Origin: Streptomyces maremycinicus
GTDB taxonomy: Bacteria > Actinomycetota > Actinomycetes > Streptomycetales > Streptomycetaceae
NCBI RefSeq assembly: GCF_001184025.1
Contig: NZ_BBYG01000019.1
Span: 1 to 64,000, forward strand
Reading direction: 5' to 3'
Length of the DNA: 64,000 nucleotides
Positions within the stretch are counted from its first letter, which is position 1; each line of letters begins with the position of its first letter. The translations under genes were made by a program, and so were the position numbers. The notes below the pieces were generated by a model. That model was not told the DNA's origin. It searched no databases and saw only the letters and a list, made by a program, of their open reading frames with translations. Shown in pieces: positions 41,678-49,828 of this stretch.

Positions 41678-44274
41678 CCGAGACCCAGGTTTCCACGCAG
41701 CGGCGGGGTGGCCGTGTGCTGCCCGTCACCGACCTCTCCCTCGTCGTCCTGATCGGCGCGTCCGGGTCCGGCAAGTCCACCTTCGCCCGCCGCGTCTTCA
41801 AGCCCACCGAGATCATCTCCTCCGACTTCTGCCGGGGCCTGGTCTCCGACGACGAGAACGACCAGAGCGCGACCCGGGACGCCTTCGACGTCCTGCACTA
41901 CATCGCGGGGAAGCGGCTCGCGGCCGGCCGTCGCACGGTGGTCGACGCCACCAGCGTGCAGCCGGACGCCCGCCGCCAGTTGATCGAGCTGGCGAAGCAG
42001 TACGACGTGCTGCCCATCGCCATCGTGCTGGACGTGCCGGAGGAGGTGTGCGCCGAACGCAACGCGGCCCGCACCGACCGCGCCGACATGCCCCGCCGGG
42101 TCATCCAGCGCCACACCCGCGAACTGCGCCGCTCGCTGCGCCACCTGGAGCGCGAGGGCTTCCGCAAGGTGCACGTCCTGCGGGGAGTCGAGGACATCGA
42201 GAACGCCTCGGTCGTCACCGAGAAGCGCTACAACGACCTGACCCACCTCACCGGGCCCTTCGACATCATCGGAGACATCCACGGCTGCGCCGCCGAACTG
42301 GAGCGCCTGCTGGGCAAGTTGGGCTATGCGGACGGCGTCCACCCGCAGGGACGGCAGGCCGTGTTCGTCGGCGACCTCGTCGACCGGGGACCGGACAGCC
42401 CGGGTGTCCTGCGCCGCGTGATGGCGATGGTCAGGTCGGGCAACGCCCTGTGCGTGCCCGGCAACCACGAGAACAAGTACGGCCGTCACCTGCGCGGCCG
42501 CAAGGTCCAGCACACCCACGGTCTGGCCGAGACCATCGAGCAGATGGAGAGCGAGAGCGAGGAGTTCCGCGCCGAGGTAAGGGAGTTCATCGACGGTCTC
42601 GTCAGCCACTACGTCCTCGACGGCGGCAGGCTCGTGGTCTGTCACGCGGGCCTGCCGGAGAAGTACCACGGCCGCACCTCCGGCCGGGTCCGCTCGCACG
42701 CGCTGTACGGCGACACCACCGGTGAGACCGACGAGTTCGGCCTGCCGGTGCGCTACCCGTGGGCGGAGGACTACCGGGGCCGCGCGGCGGTGGTCTACGG
42801 CCACACGCCCGTCCCGGAGGCGACCTGGCTGAACAACACCATCTGCCTGGACACCGGCGCCGTGTTCGGCGGCAAGCTGACCGCGCTGCGCTGGCCGGAG
42901 CGCGAGCTGGTCGACGTACCGGCGGAGCAGGTCTGGTACGAGCCGACGAAGCCGCTGCGCTCCGAGGCGCCCGGCGGGCACGACGGCCGCCCGCTGGACC
43001 TGGCCGACGTGCACGGCCGGCGGGTCGTCGAGACCCGGTACGACGGCCACAACCGCGTCTCGATCCGGGAGGAGAACGCGGCCGCGGCCCTGGAGGTCAT
43101 GAGCCGGTTCGCGGTGGACCCGCGGCTGCTGCCGTACCTGCCGCCGACGATGGCCCCCACGGCCACCTCGCACGTCGAGGGATACCTGGAGCACCCGGCG
43201 GAGGCGTTCGCGCAGTACGCGCAGGACGGTGTCGCGCGGGTCGTGTGCGAGGAGAAGCACATGGGCTCGCGGGCGGTGGCCCTGGTGTGCCGGGACGCGG
43301 AGACGGCGCGCAAGCGTTTCGGCGTGGACGGCCCCACCGGCTCCCTCTACACCCGCACCGGCCGGCCGTTCTTCGACGACGAGGGCGTGACGGAGGAGAT
43401 CCTCGGCCGGATACGGACGGCGGTGGAGGAGGCGGGTCTGTGGGCGGAACTCGACACGGACTGGCTGCTGCTGGACGCCGAGCTGATGCCCTGGTCCCTG
43501 AAGGCCTCGGGTCTGCTGCGCTCGCAGTACGCGGCCGTGGGCGCCGCCTCCGGCGCGGTCTTCCCGGGCGCCCTGTCCGCTCTGGAAGGCGCGGCGGCAC
43601 GGGGTGTCGACGTCGGGGACCTCCTCGCCCGTCAGCGTGAACGCGCCTCGGACGCGGCCGCGTTCACACAGGCGTACCGGCGCTACTGCTGGACGACGGA
43701 CGGGCTGGACGGCGTACGGCTGGCCCCGTTCCAGATCCTCGCGGTCCAGGGCCGCAGCCTCGCCGGTCTGCCGCACGACGAGCAGCTGTCGCTCCTGGAC
43801 CGGCTGGTGGAACACGACAACACCGGTCTGCTCCGGACGACCCGGCGGCTCTACGTCGACACGGCCGACCCCGAGTCGGTGGCGGCCGGTGTCGACTGGT
43901 GGCTGGAGATGACGGGCCGGGGCGGCGAGGGCATGGTCGTCAAGCCGCTGGGCGCCGTGGTGCGCTCGGGGTCTACGCGTTCGGGCGACGCCGGGAGCGG
44001 GGGAGGCGAAGGCCGTCTGGTCCAGCCCGGTATCAAGTGCCGGGGCCGCGAGTACCTCCGGATCATCTACGGCCCGGAGTACACCCGCCCGGACAACCTC
44101 ACCCGGCTGCGCGGGCGCTTCCTCAACCACAAACGGTCGTTGGCGATCCGCGAGTACGTCCTCGGCCTGGAGGCCCTGGCCCGACTGGCCGAGGGGGAGC
44201 CGCTGTGGCGCGTCCACGAGGCGGTCTTCGGTGTACTGGCCCTGGAGTCGGAGCCGGTGGACCCCCGCCTGTGA
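41674..44274 (+). CDS. pnkp: Pnkp, polynucleotide kinase-phosphatase-ligase
   Basis: The 866-aa protein has three modules. The 5'-kinase has Walker A GASGSGKST at 28-36. The calcineurin-type 2',3'-phosphatase starts about residue 195, with DIIGDIHGC, VGDLVDRGPDS, GNHENKYGRH and GHTPVP. The C-terminal RNA ligase/adenylyltransferase has Lys528 in CEEKHMGSR as the expected AMP acceptor. It heals RNA ends left by ribotoxins such as colicin-like anticodon nucleases and, together with Hen1, seals them. ATGA overlap with hen1 shows co-translation. A Gly/Ser-rich insert near residue 770 is a strain-type feature of the ligase tail. Confidence 0.95.
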   Translation: MTETQVSTQRRGGRVLPVTDLSLVVLIGASGSGKSTFARRVFKPTEIISSDFCRGLVSDDENDQSATRDAFDVLHYIAGKRLAAGRRTVVDATSVQPDARRQLIELAKQYDVLPIAIVLDVPEEVCAERNAARTDRADMPRRVIQRHTRELRRSLRHLEREGFRKVHVLRGVEDIENASVVTEKRYNDLTHLTGPFDIIGDIHGCAAELERLLGKLGYADGVHPQGRQAVFVGDLVDRGPDSPGVLRRVMAMVRSGNALCVPGNHENKYGRHLRGRKVQHTHGLAETIEQMESESEEFRAEVREFIDGLVSHYVLDGGRLVVCHAGLPEKYHGRTSGRVRSHALYGDTTGETDEFGLPVRYPWAEDYRGRAAVVYGHTPVPEATWLNNTICLDTGAVFGGKLTALRWPERELVDVPAEQVWYEPTKPLRSEAPGGHDGRPLDLADVHGRRVVETRYDGHNRVSIREENAAAALEVMSRFAVDPRLLPYLPPTMAPTATSHVEGYLEHPAEAFAQYAQDGVARVVCEEKHMGSRAVALVCRDAETARKRFGVDGPTGSLYTRTGRPFFDDEGVTEEILGRIRTAVEEAGLWAELDTDWLLLDAELMPWSLKASGLLRSQYAAVGAASGAVFPGALSALEGAAARGVDVGDLLARQRERASDAAAFTQAYRRYCWTTDGLDGVRLAPFQILAVQGRSLAGLPHDEQLSLLDRLVEHDNTGLLRTTRRLYVDTADPESVAAGVDWWLEMTGRGGEGMVVKPLGAVVRSGSTRSGDAGSGGGEGRLVQPGIKCRGREYLRIIYGPEYTRPDNLTRLRGRFLNHKRSLAIREYVLGLEALARLAEGEPLWRVHEAVFGVLALESEPVDPRL

Positions 44275-44316
44275 GCGGTGGCGGTGGTGGAAGCGGGGGG
44301 GGCGTCGTGCCGCGGT

Positions 44317-45228
44317 TCAGCCCACGAGGCGTAGCGCCGCTTCCGCCCGCCCCACCCGTACCCGCTGACCCCACGTCAGCTCCACCGCGTCGCTCTCGAT
44401 CCCGTCACCGAAGGCGATGAGGCGCTCCGACTCGACGGTGAGCGTCAGCCGGCCGCCCGCCGCGAGCTCGCCCGCGACCAGCGAGGTACCGGTCGCGGGG
44501 GACGGCCACGCCTCCCGCACGAACCACACCAGGCGGTCCTCCGTCGGGCCCGGCAGGCGCGGGGCCGATGCGCTCCCGCCGCCCCGCTCCTGCCACACCG
44601 ACCGGATCCAGCCGGTCGCCCCGGTGCCCGTGCCCACCAGCACCCCGGAGGAGGCCTGGGCCTCGGCGGCACCCCCGTCGCCGTCGAGGCCCAGGCGGTA
44701 GCGGGCGGTCTGGTGTCCCGCGGCCCCCAGATAGATCTCGTTGAGAGCCAGGAGCCGCTGGGTGTCGTCGGCCACCGCCTCGACCATGGTCAGCCCCTCC
44801 GCGCCGGTGCCCGTCGCGAGCACCGAGGGCAGGAGCAGCCGGGCGTCCGCCGGGCTGTGGCGGACCAGGACACCCGGGTTGCGGCCCGGGTCGGTGTCGA
44901 TGCCCACCACCGGCTGGCCGGACAGGTACTTGGCGACGTTCGCCACGAGTCCGTCCTGGCCGACCACCACGACCACGTCCTCCGGGGCGAACAGGAAGCG
45001 GTCCAGGTCGGCCCGCTCCACCCGGGTCTGACGCCAGGTCAGGGGGATCGCCGCCGTCACCTCGGCCAGTGCCCGCCGTGTGCGCCGGTGGCGTTCGGCG
45101 ATCTCCTCGATGTCCCGGCCCCGCGAGGAGAGGAAGAAGGCGGCCTGGCCGTGGGTGCCGTGCCGGGCGACCAACTCCTCGTACTCCGTGGTGCGGTGGA
45201 CCAGCACGGCCCGCGGGGCGAGACTCAT
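44317..45228 (-). CDS. NAD-kinase/diacylglycerol-kinase-fold protein coupled to an SPFH gene
   Basis: The 303-aa protein has the ATP-NAD kinase fold. VVVVVGQDGLVANVAKYL stands where NAD kinases have GGDG, so the second Gly is Gln here. GVLVGTGTGATGWIRSV resembles the nucleotide-binding TGSTAY loop. The middle Asp of the catalytic motif is kept (QDG), but the altered loop makes classical NAD kinase activity uncertain. Its ATG overlaps the stop of the SPFH gene, so the two act together. Homologues in this arrangement are generally annotated only as NAD(+)/NADH kinase. Confidence 0.82.
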   Translation of the reverse strand: MSLAPRAVLVHRTTEYEELVARHGTHGQAAFFLSSRGRDIEEIAERHRRTRRALAEVTAAIPLTWRQTRVERADLDRFLFAPEDVVVVVGQDGLVANVAKYLSGQPVVGIDTDPGRNPGVLVRHSPADARLLLPSVLATGTGAEGLTMVEAVADDTQRLLALNEIYLGAAGHQTARYRLGLDGDGGAAEAQASSGVLVGTGTGATGWIRSVWQERGGGSASAPRLPGPTEDRLVWFVREAWPSPATGTSLVAGELAAGGRLTLTVESERLIAFGDGIESDAVELTWGQRVRVGRAEAALRLVG

Positions 45229-46394
45229 TCCCGTTCCCCGCCGCCGAGCCTCGACAGGAGACCGGTGAGGACGTCCGGCGAGATCGTCACGTTGTCGATG
45301 CGGGGCAGGTTCTCGGCGAGACGCGTACCGGTGAGGGCGTGCAGGGTCGCCACGTCGACGTCGGCGTGCACGCGCAGCCAGGCCGCCTGTGCCTGCGCCC
45401 GCGCCTCGCCGACCTCGCGGGCCGCCTGCGCCTCGGCACGGGCGAGCTGGACCGAGCGGGCCGCCTCCGCCTCCGCGAGCCGTACCGTGCGCGCCGCCTC
45501 CACCTGGGTCAGCCGCTCCGTGCGCTGCGCCTCGGCGTCGGCCAGCCGCACCTGCTTCGCGGCCTCCGCCTCAGCCAGCTTCACCGACCGCGCGGCCTCC
45601 GCCTCCGCCAGCCGCACGGACCGGGTGGCCTCCGCCTCCGCCCGCACCTTGTCGGCCGCCGCGCTCTCCTCCGCCTCGCGACGGGTGTTCGTACCGCGCT
45701 GCTCGACCAACTGCTCCTCGCGGCGGGCCAGTTCGATCTGGCTGGCCAGTTCGTTCTCGGCGATCGTCCGCTCCCGCTCGACGGCCACCGCCCGCCGCTC
45801 GTACGTCGCCCGGTCGGCCTCCTGCTGGATCTGCTCACGCGCCGGGGTGCGCAGCGCCCGTTCCACCTCCGGTTCCGGACGCAGCGCGACGACCCGTACG
45901 GCCACGATCTCGATGCCCGTGGCCGGCAGCCGCGGCTCGGCCGCCAGTCCCGTCGCGACCCGCTCCCGTACCGACGTCACGCCGTCCACCAGGGCCGACG
46001 ACAGTGAGGTCCGTGCGAGGACGTCCAGCGCGTGCTGCTGTGCCGTCTCCGTGAGCAGTGTGCCGAGCTGCTCCAGGGGCGCGCTGCGCCACACGCCCGT
46101 GTCGGGGTCGATGGAGAAGTCGAGGCGGGCGGCGGCGACGGCCGGGTCGCTGATCCGGTAGGTCACCGTCGCCTGCACCGTCACGTCCTGGAAGTCGACC
46201 GTGCGGGCGTGGAAGGTCATCGCCAACTCGCGGTCGTCGACCGGGACTTCGGACAGTGCGGCGCTCAGTGAGCGGAACCAGAAGCTGAGTCCCGGGCCGT
46301 CGTGCGCCAGCTTGCCGGAGCGGTGGTGGCGCACGTGCGCCGTCGGGGCGCCGCGCAGATGGCGCCAGCCCAGGCGCCGGGTGATGTCGGCCAT
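45225..46394 (-). CDS. SPFH/band-7 domain protein with long coiled coil
   Basis: The 389-aa protein starts MADITRRLGWRHLRGAPTAH. The SPFH domain covers about residues 20-200, with DVTVQATVTYRISDP and ARTSLSSALVDGVTSVRERVATGL (in parts). It is followed by about 150 residues of coiled coil made from repeats such as RSVRLAEAEAARSVKLAEAEA (in part). There is no N-terminal membrane hairpin, so it is peripheral or cytosolic, unlike flotillin. Such proteins form ring or cage oligomers. Strong minus-strand promoter at 46449-46478; GAGGGGGG precedes the ATG. Coupled to the NAD-kinase-like gene. Confidence 0.88.
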   Translation of the reverse strand: MADITRRLGWRHLRGAPTAHVRHHRSGKLAHDGPGLSFWFRSLSAALSEVPVDDRELAMTFHARTVDFQDVTVQATVTYRISDPAVAAARLDFSIDPDTGVWRSAPLEQLGTLLTETAQQHALDVLARTSLSSALVDGVTSVRERVATGLAAEPRLPATGIEIVAVRVVALRPEPEVERALRTPAREQIQQEADRATYERRAVAVERERTIAENELASQIELARREEQLVEQRGTNTRREAEESAAADKVRAEAEATRSVRLAEAEAARSVKLAEAEAAKQVRLADAEAQRTERLTQVEAARTVRLAEAEAARSVQLARAEAQAAREVGEARAQAQAAWLRVHADVDVATLHALTGTRLAENLPRIDNVTISPDVLTGLLSRLGGGERE

Positions 46395-46448
46395 GAGAGA
46401 CCCCCCTCGTCCGTTTCCCGCGTTTCTCGTCAGTGCGACGATAAGAAA

Positions 46449-46478
46449 ACGATAGCCGCGCGTTCCTCTTGTCGTCAA
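46449..46478 (-). promoter_or_regulatory. promoter of the SPFH-kinase operon
   Basis: On the minus strand TTGACG (46478-46473), 18 nt and TATCGT (46454-46449) fit the HrdB consensus well. The surrounding DNA (46436-46455) is unusually AT-rich for this window. Confidence 0.65.
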
Positions 46479-46598
46479 GGGGACGAGAACGACGTGAGGG
46501 CGGCGGAGGGTGGCCGTGGGGGGCTCAGGGTGGAACAAGCTCGTGCGGAATCGGTCCAGCAGGGGGTGAAGGTGGTCCCTGGTGGTCAGGATGGAGAC

Positions 46599-47822
46599 AT
46601 GGGATTCCATGTCGACTCCGAGGCCGGGCGGCTGCGCCGCGTCATCCTGCACCGGCCGGATCTCGAGCTCAAAAGGCTCACCCCCAGCAACAAGGACGCC
46701 CTTCTCTTCGACGACGTGCTGTGGGTGCGCCGGGCGCGCGCCGAGCACGACGGGTTCGCCGACGTGCTGCGCGACCGCGGTGTCGCCGTCCACCTCTTCG
46801 GCGACCTGCTCACCGAGGCCCTGGAGATCCCGGCGGCCCGAGCGCTCGTCCTGGACCGCGTATTCGACGAGAAGGAGTACGGGGTACTCGCCACCGACCA
46901 CCTCCGCGCCGCCTTCGAGGCGCTTCCCGCTCCGGAACTCGTGGAGGCCCTCGTCGGCGGCATGACCAAGCGGGAGTTCCTGGAAGCGCATCCCGAACCG
47001 ACCTCCGTGCGCTTCCATGTCATGGACCTGGACGACTTCCTCCTCGACCCGCTCCCCAACCACCTCTTCACCCGCGACACCTCCGCCTGGATCTACGACG
47101 GTGTCGCGATCAACGCCATGCGCTGGCCGGCCAGGCAGCGCGAGACCGTCCACTTCGAGGCGATCTACCGGCACCACCCCGTCTTCCGCGGGGAGTCGTT
47201 CCGTGTCTGGTCCGAGGGGCAGGCCGACTATCCGTCCACCATCGAGGGCGGTGACGTCCTCGTCATCGGCAACGGCGCCGTGCTGATCGGCATGAGCGAG
47301 CGCACCACCCCGCAGGCCGTCGAGATGCTCGCCCACAAGCTGTTCGCGGCGGGTTCGGCCGAGACCATCGTGGCCCTCGACATGCCGAAGCGGCGCGCCT
47401 TCATGCACCTCGACACCGTGATGACGATGGTCGACGGCGACACCTTCACCCAGTACGCGGGCCTCGGCATGCTCCGCTCGTACACCATCGAGCCGGGCGT
47501 CGGCGAGAAGGAGCTCAAGGTCACCGACCATCCGCCGGAGCACATGCACCGCGCGATCGCCGCCGCCCTCGGTCTGAGCGAGATCCGCGTGCTCACCGCC
47601 ACCCAGGACGTCCACGCCGCCGAACGCGAGCAGTGGGACGACGGCTGCAACGTCCTCGCCGTGGAGCCGGGTGTCGTCGTCGCCTACGAGCGCAACGTCA
47701 CCACCAACACCCATCTGCGCAAACAGGGCATCGAGGTGATCGAGATCCCCGGCAGCGAACTGGGCCGGGGCAGGGGCGGACCGCGCTGTATGAGCTGTCC
47801 GGTCGAACGGAGTGCCGTATAG
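46599..47822 (+). CDS. arcA: arginine deiminase
   Basis: The 407-aa guanidino-modifying enzyme has NHLFTRDTSAWIYDGVAINAM, STIEGGDVLVIGNGAVLIGMSERT (in parts), the catalytic-base region FMHLDTVMTMVD, and the C-terminal loop GRGRGGPRCMSCP with catalytic Cys397. It hydrolyses arginine to citrulline and NH3. With the catabolic OTC next door it gives carbamoyl phosphate. CAGGAT ends six bases before the ATG, so the mRNA may be leaderless. The 5' gap of 120 nt separates it from the divergent SPFH promoter. Confidence 0.95.
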   Translation: MGFHVDSEAGRLRRVILHRPDLELKRLTPSNKDALLFDDVLWVRRARAEHDGFADVLRDRGVAVHLFGDLLTEALEIPAARALVLDRVFDEKEYGVLATDHLRAAFEALPAPELVEALVGGMTKREFLEAHPEPTSVRFHVMDLDDFLLDPLPNHLFTRDTSAWIYDGVAINAMRWPARQRETVHFEAIYRHHPVFRGESFRVWSEGQADYPSTIEGGDVLVIGNGAVLIGMSERTTPQAVEMLAHKLFAAGSAETIVALDMPKRRAFMHLDTVMTMVDGDTFTQYAGLGMLRSYTIEPGVGEKELKVTDHPPEHMHRAIAAALGLSEIRVLTATQDVHAAEREQWDDGCNVLAVEPGVVVAYERNVTTNTHLRKQGIEVIEIPGSELGRGRGGPRCMSCPVERSAV

Positions 47823-47840
47823 GCGTACGGATGTCGTTCG

Positions 47841-47880
47841 CGCGTCTGTATAAAAATGTTGGGTGTCGTATAGACTTCCG
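47841..47880 (+). promoter_or_regulatory. AT-rich promoter/ARG-box-like region of arcB
   Basis: The 120-nt gap after arcA has a strong AT island with CTGTATAAAAATGTT and GTCGTATAGACTT, two similar half-sites. TAGACT (47871-47876) is a good -10 without a matching -35, as for an activated promoter. The TGTATAAAAAT element resembles ArgR boxes (TGnATnnnnATnCA type) but is not a close match. Confidence 0.45.
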
Positions 47881-47943
47881 GGGTTCCCTGCCACCGCAGT
47901 CCCGTGCACTGCACTTTTCCACCGCACCTCTGGAGCGACCCCC

Positions 47944-48957
47944 ATGGCGACAGTCCCGACCGCCCTCGCCGGCCGCCACTTCCTCAAGGAGCTGGACTTC
48001 ACCGAGGAGGAGTTCCGCGGCCTGATCGAGCTGGCCGCGGAGCTCAAGGCCGCCAAGAAGGCCGGGACCGAGGTCCAGCACCTGCGCGGCAAGAACATCG
48101 CCCTGATCTTCGAGAAGACCTCGACGCGCACCCGCTGCGCGTTCGAGGTCGCCGCGGCGGACCAGGGAGCCTCCACCACCTACCTCGACCCCTCCGGCTC
48201 GCAGATCGGCCACAAGGAGTCGGTGAAGGACACCGCCCGGGTGCTGGGCCGCATGTACGACGGCATCGAGTACCGCGGCTCCAGCCAGCACAGGGTCGAG
48301 GAGCTCGCCGCCCACGCGGGCGTGCCCGTCTTCAACGGTCTCACCGACGACTGGCACCCCACCCAGATGCTCGCCGACGTGCTCACGATGACCGAGCACT
48401 GCGCCAAGAGCCTCGTGGACGACGGTTTCGTCCTCGCCTACCTCGGCGACGCCCGCTTCAACATGGGCAACTCCTACCTGGTCACCGGCGCTCTGCTCGG
48501 CCTGGACGTCCGCATCGTCGCGCCCAAGGAGTACTGGCCGGCCGACGAGGTGGTCGCGCGGGCCCGCGAGCTGGCCGAAAGCTCCGGCGCCGCGATCCTG
48601 CTCACCGAGGACCTGGCCGAGGGTGTCGCGGGCGCCGACTTCGTCGCCACCGACGTGTGGGTCTCCATGGGTGAGCCCAAGGAGGTCTGGGACGAGCGGA
48701 TCGCCGCCCTCGGCCCGTACGCCGTGACCATGGACGTCCTGCGCGCCACCGGCAACCCGGACGTCAAGTTCCTGCACTGCCTCCCGGCCTTCCACGACCT
48801 CGGCACCAAGGTGGGCCGCGAGATCCACGAGGCGCACGGCCTGGACTCCCTCGAGGTGACGGACGAGGTGTTCGAGTCGGCCCACTCGGTCGTCTTCGAC
48901 GAGGCGGAGAACCGACTGCACACGATCAAGGCCGTGCTGGTGGCGACGCTCGCCTGA
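47944..48957 (+). CDS. arcB: ornithine carbamoyltransferase, catabolic type
   Basis: The 337-aa protein has carbamoyl-phosphate site STRTR at 60-64, GSSQHRVEELAAHAGVPVFN, the ornithine loop DVWVSMGEP and HCLPAFHD. Length and the NGLTDDWHPTQMLADVLTM segment fit the arginine-deiminase pathway enzyme (ArcB) more than the roughly 310-aa anabolic ArgF of actinobacteria. In this direction it phosphorolyses citrulline to ornithine and carbamoyl phosphate. arcC (carbamate kinase) and an arginine/ornithine antiporter are not in the window, so the route to ATP is incomplete here. GGAG lies 9 nt before the ATG. Confidence 0.92.
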   Translation: MATVPTALAGRHFLKELDFTEEEFRGLIELAAELKAAKKAGTEVQHLRGKNIALIFEKTSTRTRCAFEVAAADQGASTTYLDPSGSQIGHKESVKDTARVLGRMYDGIEYRGSSQHRVEELAAHAGVPVFNGLTDDWHPTQMLADVLTMTEHCAKSLVDDGFVLAYLGDARFNMGNSYLVTGALLGLDVRIVAPKEYWPADEVVARARELAESSGAAILLTEDLAEGVAGADFVATDVWVSMGEPKEVWDERIAALGPYAVTMDVLRATGNPDVKFLHCLPAFHDLGTKVGREIHEAHGLDSLEVTDEVFESAHSVVFDEAENRLHTIKAVLVATLA

Positions 48958-49053
48958 GCGGCGCCGACGGCGGACAGTGACGTCGCGGCGGAGGGCCGTG
49001 TCACGGCGCGCGTGACGTCACCGCGGAAAGTGACGGCACCGCCGAGAGCGGCG

Positions 49054-49539
49054 TCACGCCGGGTGCGGCCGCCACTGTGCCGGAACGGCGGCCAGCCTGA
49101 ACCACACCGCCTTGCCCTGTTCCGTGGGCCGGTGCCCGCAGGACGAGCTGAGGGTGCGGATGAGCAGCAGCCCGCGCCCGTGCTCCTGCCAGGGGTCGGG
49201 CTCCTCCCCGGAGGGGCGGGTGAGATCGCCCGGCGGCAGCGGGTCGGGGTCGTGCACCTCGACCTGGCAGCCGGTCGGCCGCAGCTCCACCACCAGCTCT
49301 ATCGGGGCGTCCCCGGCGGTGTGCTCCACGGCGTTGGCCACCAGCTCGGCGGTGAGCAGCTCCGCGGTGTCGCTGTCCGCTCCGTGCTTCAGCTCGGCCA
49401 GCGCCGTTCGGACCAGCGCGCGGGCCACCGGCACGGCCGCGGCGGAGTGCGGCAGCGCGATACGCCAGGAGGCGGCCGGGTCGGAGGGGCGTTCGTACAA
49501 GGCGAGTCCGTTCATGGCGCAGGGTCCGGTGATCGACAT
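49054..49539 (-). CDS. RsbW-like serine/threonine-kinase-type ATPase (HATPase_c_2)
   Basis: The 161-aa single GHKL domain has ELLTAELVANAVEHTAG (N box), VEVHDPDPLPP (G1) and EHGRGLLLIRTLSSSCGHRP (G2). Streptomyces has dozens of such anti-sigma-like ATPases, often acting with anti-anti-sigma factors or DUF397/XRE pairs; none of these is adjacent. ATG 49539 is used; 49515 is an alternative that matches the more usual beginning. An AGGACC lies just upstream. Confidence 0.88.
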   Translation of the reverse strand: MSITGPCAMNGLALYERPSDPAASWRIALPHSAAAVPVARALVRTALAELKHGADSDTAELLTAELVANAVEHTAGDAPIELVVELRPTGCQVEVHDPDPLPPGDLTRPSGEEPDPWQEHGRGLLLIRTLSSSCGHRPTEQGKAVWFRLAAVPAQWRPHPA

Positions 49540-49770
49540 CAGGCGGTCCTGCTTTCAACTTCAGGAATGGTACGGCGGCCTCCGGCAGAGGCGCTCGGCG
49601 GGCGCCGCACGGGACCCTCGGCCCCTGCCCGGCGACTTACCCGGGACAACGGTCCCTCTCGCGCACCTGATCCCGTTGTTACCGCGTTATTGACGACCGG
49701 TGACGTGTGTGACGAGAACATGTCGTGCGGTGACACGGCGATTCTTCCCGGCAGCCCTATCGCGTACTCA

Positions 49771-49799
49771 TGACGACAGTCACGAGAGGGTGGTAACTT
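49771..49799 (+). promoter_or_regulatory. promoter with shared 12-mer operator, enoyl-CoA hydratase operon
   Basis: TGACGA (49771-49776), 17 nt and TAACTT (49794-49799). The 12-mer TGACGACAGTCA (49771-49782) covers the -35 and is identical to the one between the ligase and acyl-CoA dehydrogenase genes. Flanks extend it to CTCATGAC-GACA-GTCACGAG, a 20-bp dyad with one mismatch (an internal A/C pair). Confidence 0.65.
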
Positions 49800-49828
49800 C
49801 GAGGGTGACTGTCGAGGAGGCCGCCCTC

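Noticed and set aside
41563..44217. Long minus-strand frame opposite hen1-pnkp
   Set aside because: Composition (Val, Arg, Gln, His) and the perfect overlap with well-recognised proteins show it is a shadow frame.
45225..48179. Minus-strand frame extending from the SPFH gene through arcA
   Set aside because: Only the 45225-46394 part is coding (SPFH); the rest is antisense to arcA, and a promoter plus ribosome-binding site fix the start at 46394.
49805..49828. GTG 49805 as leaderless start of the enoyl-CoA hydratase
   Set aside because: The ATG at 49829 has a full GGAGG at the right distance, and the extra eight residues are not family-like; kept only as an alternative.
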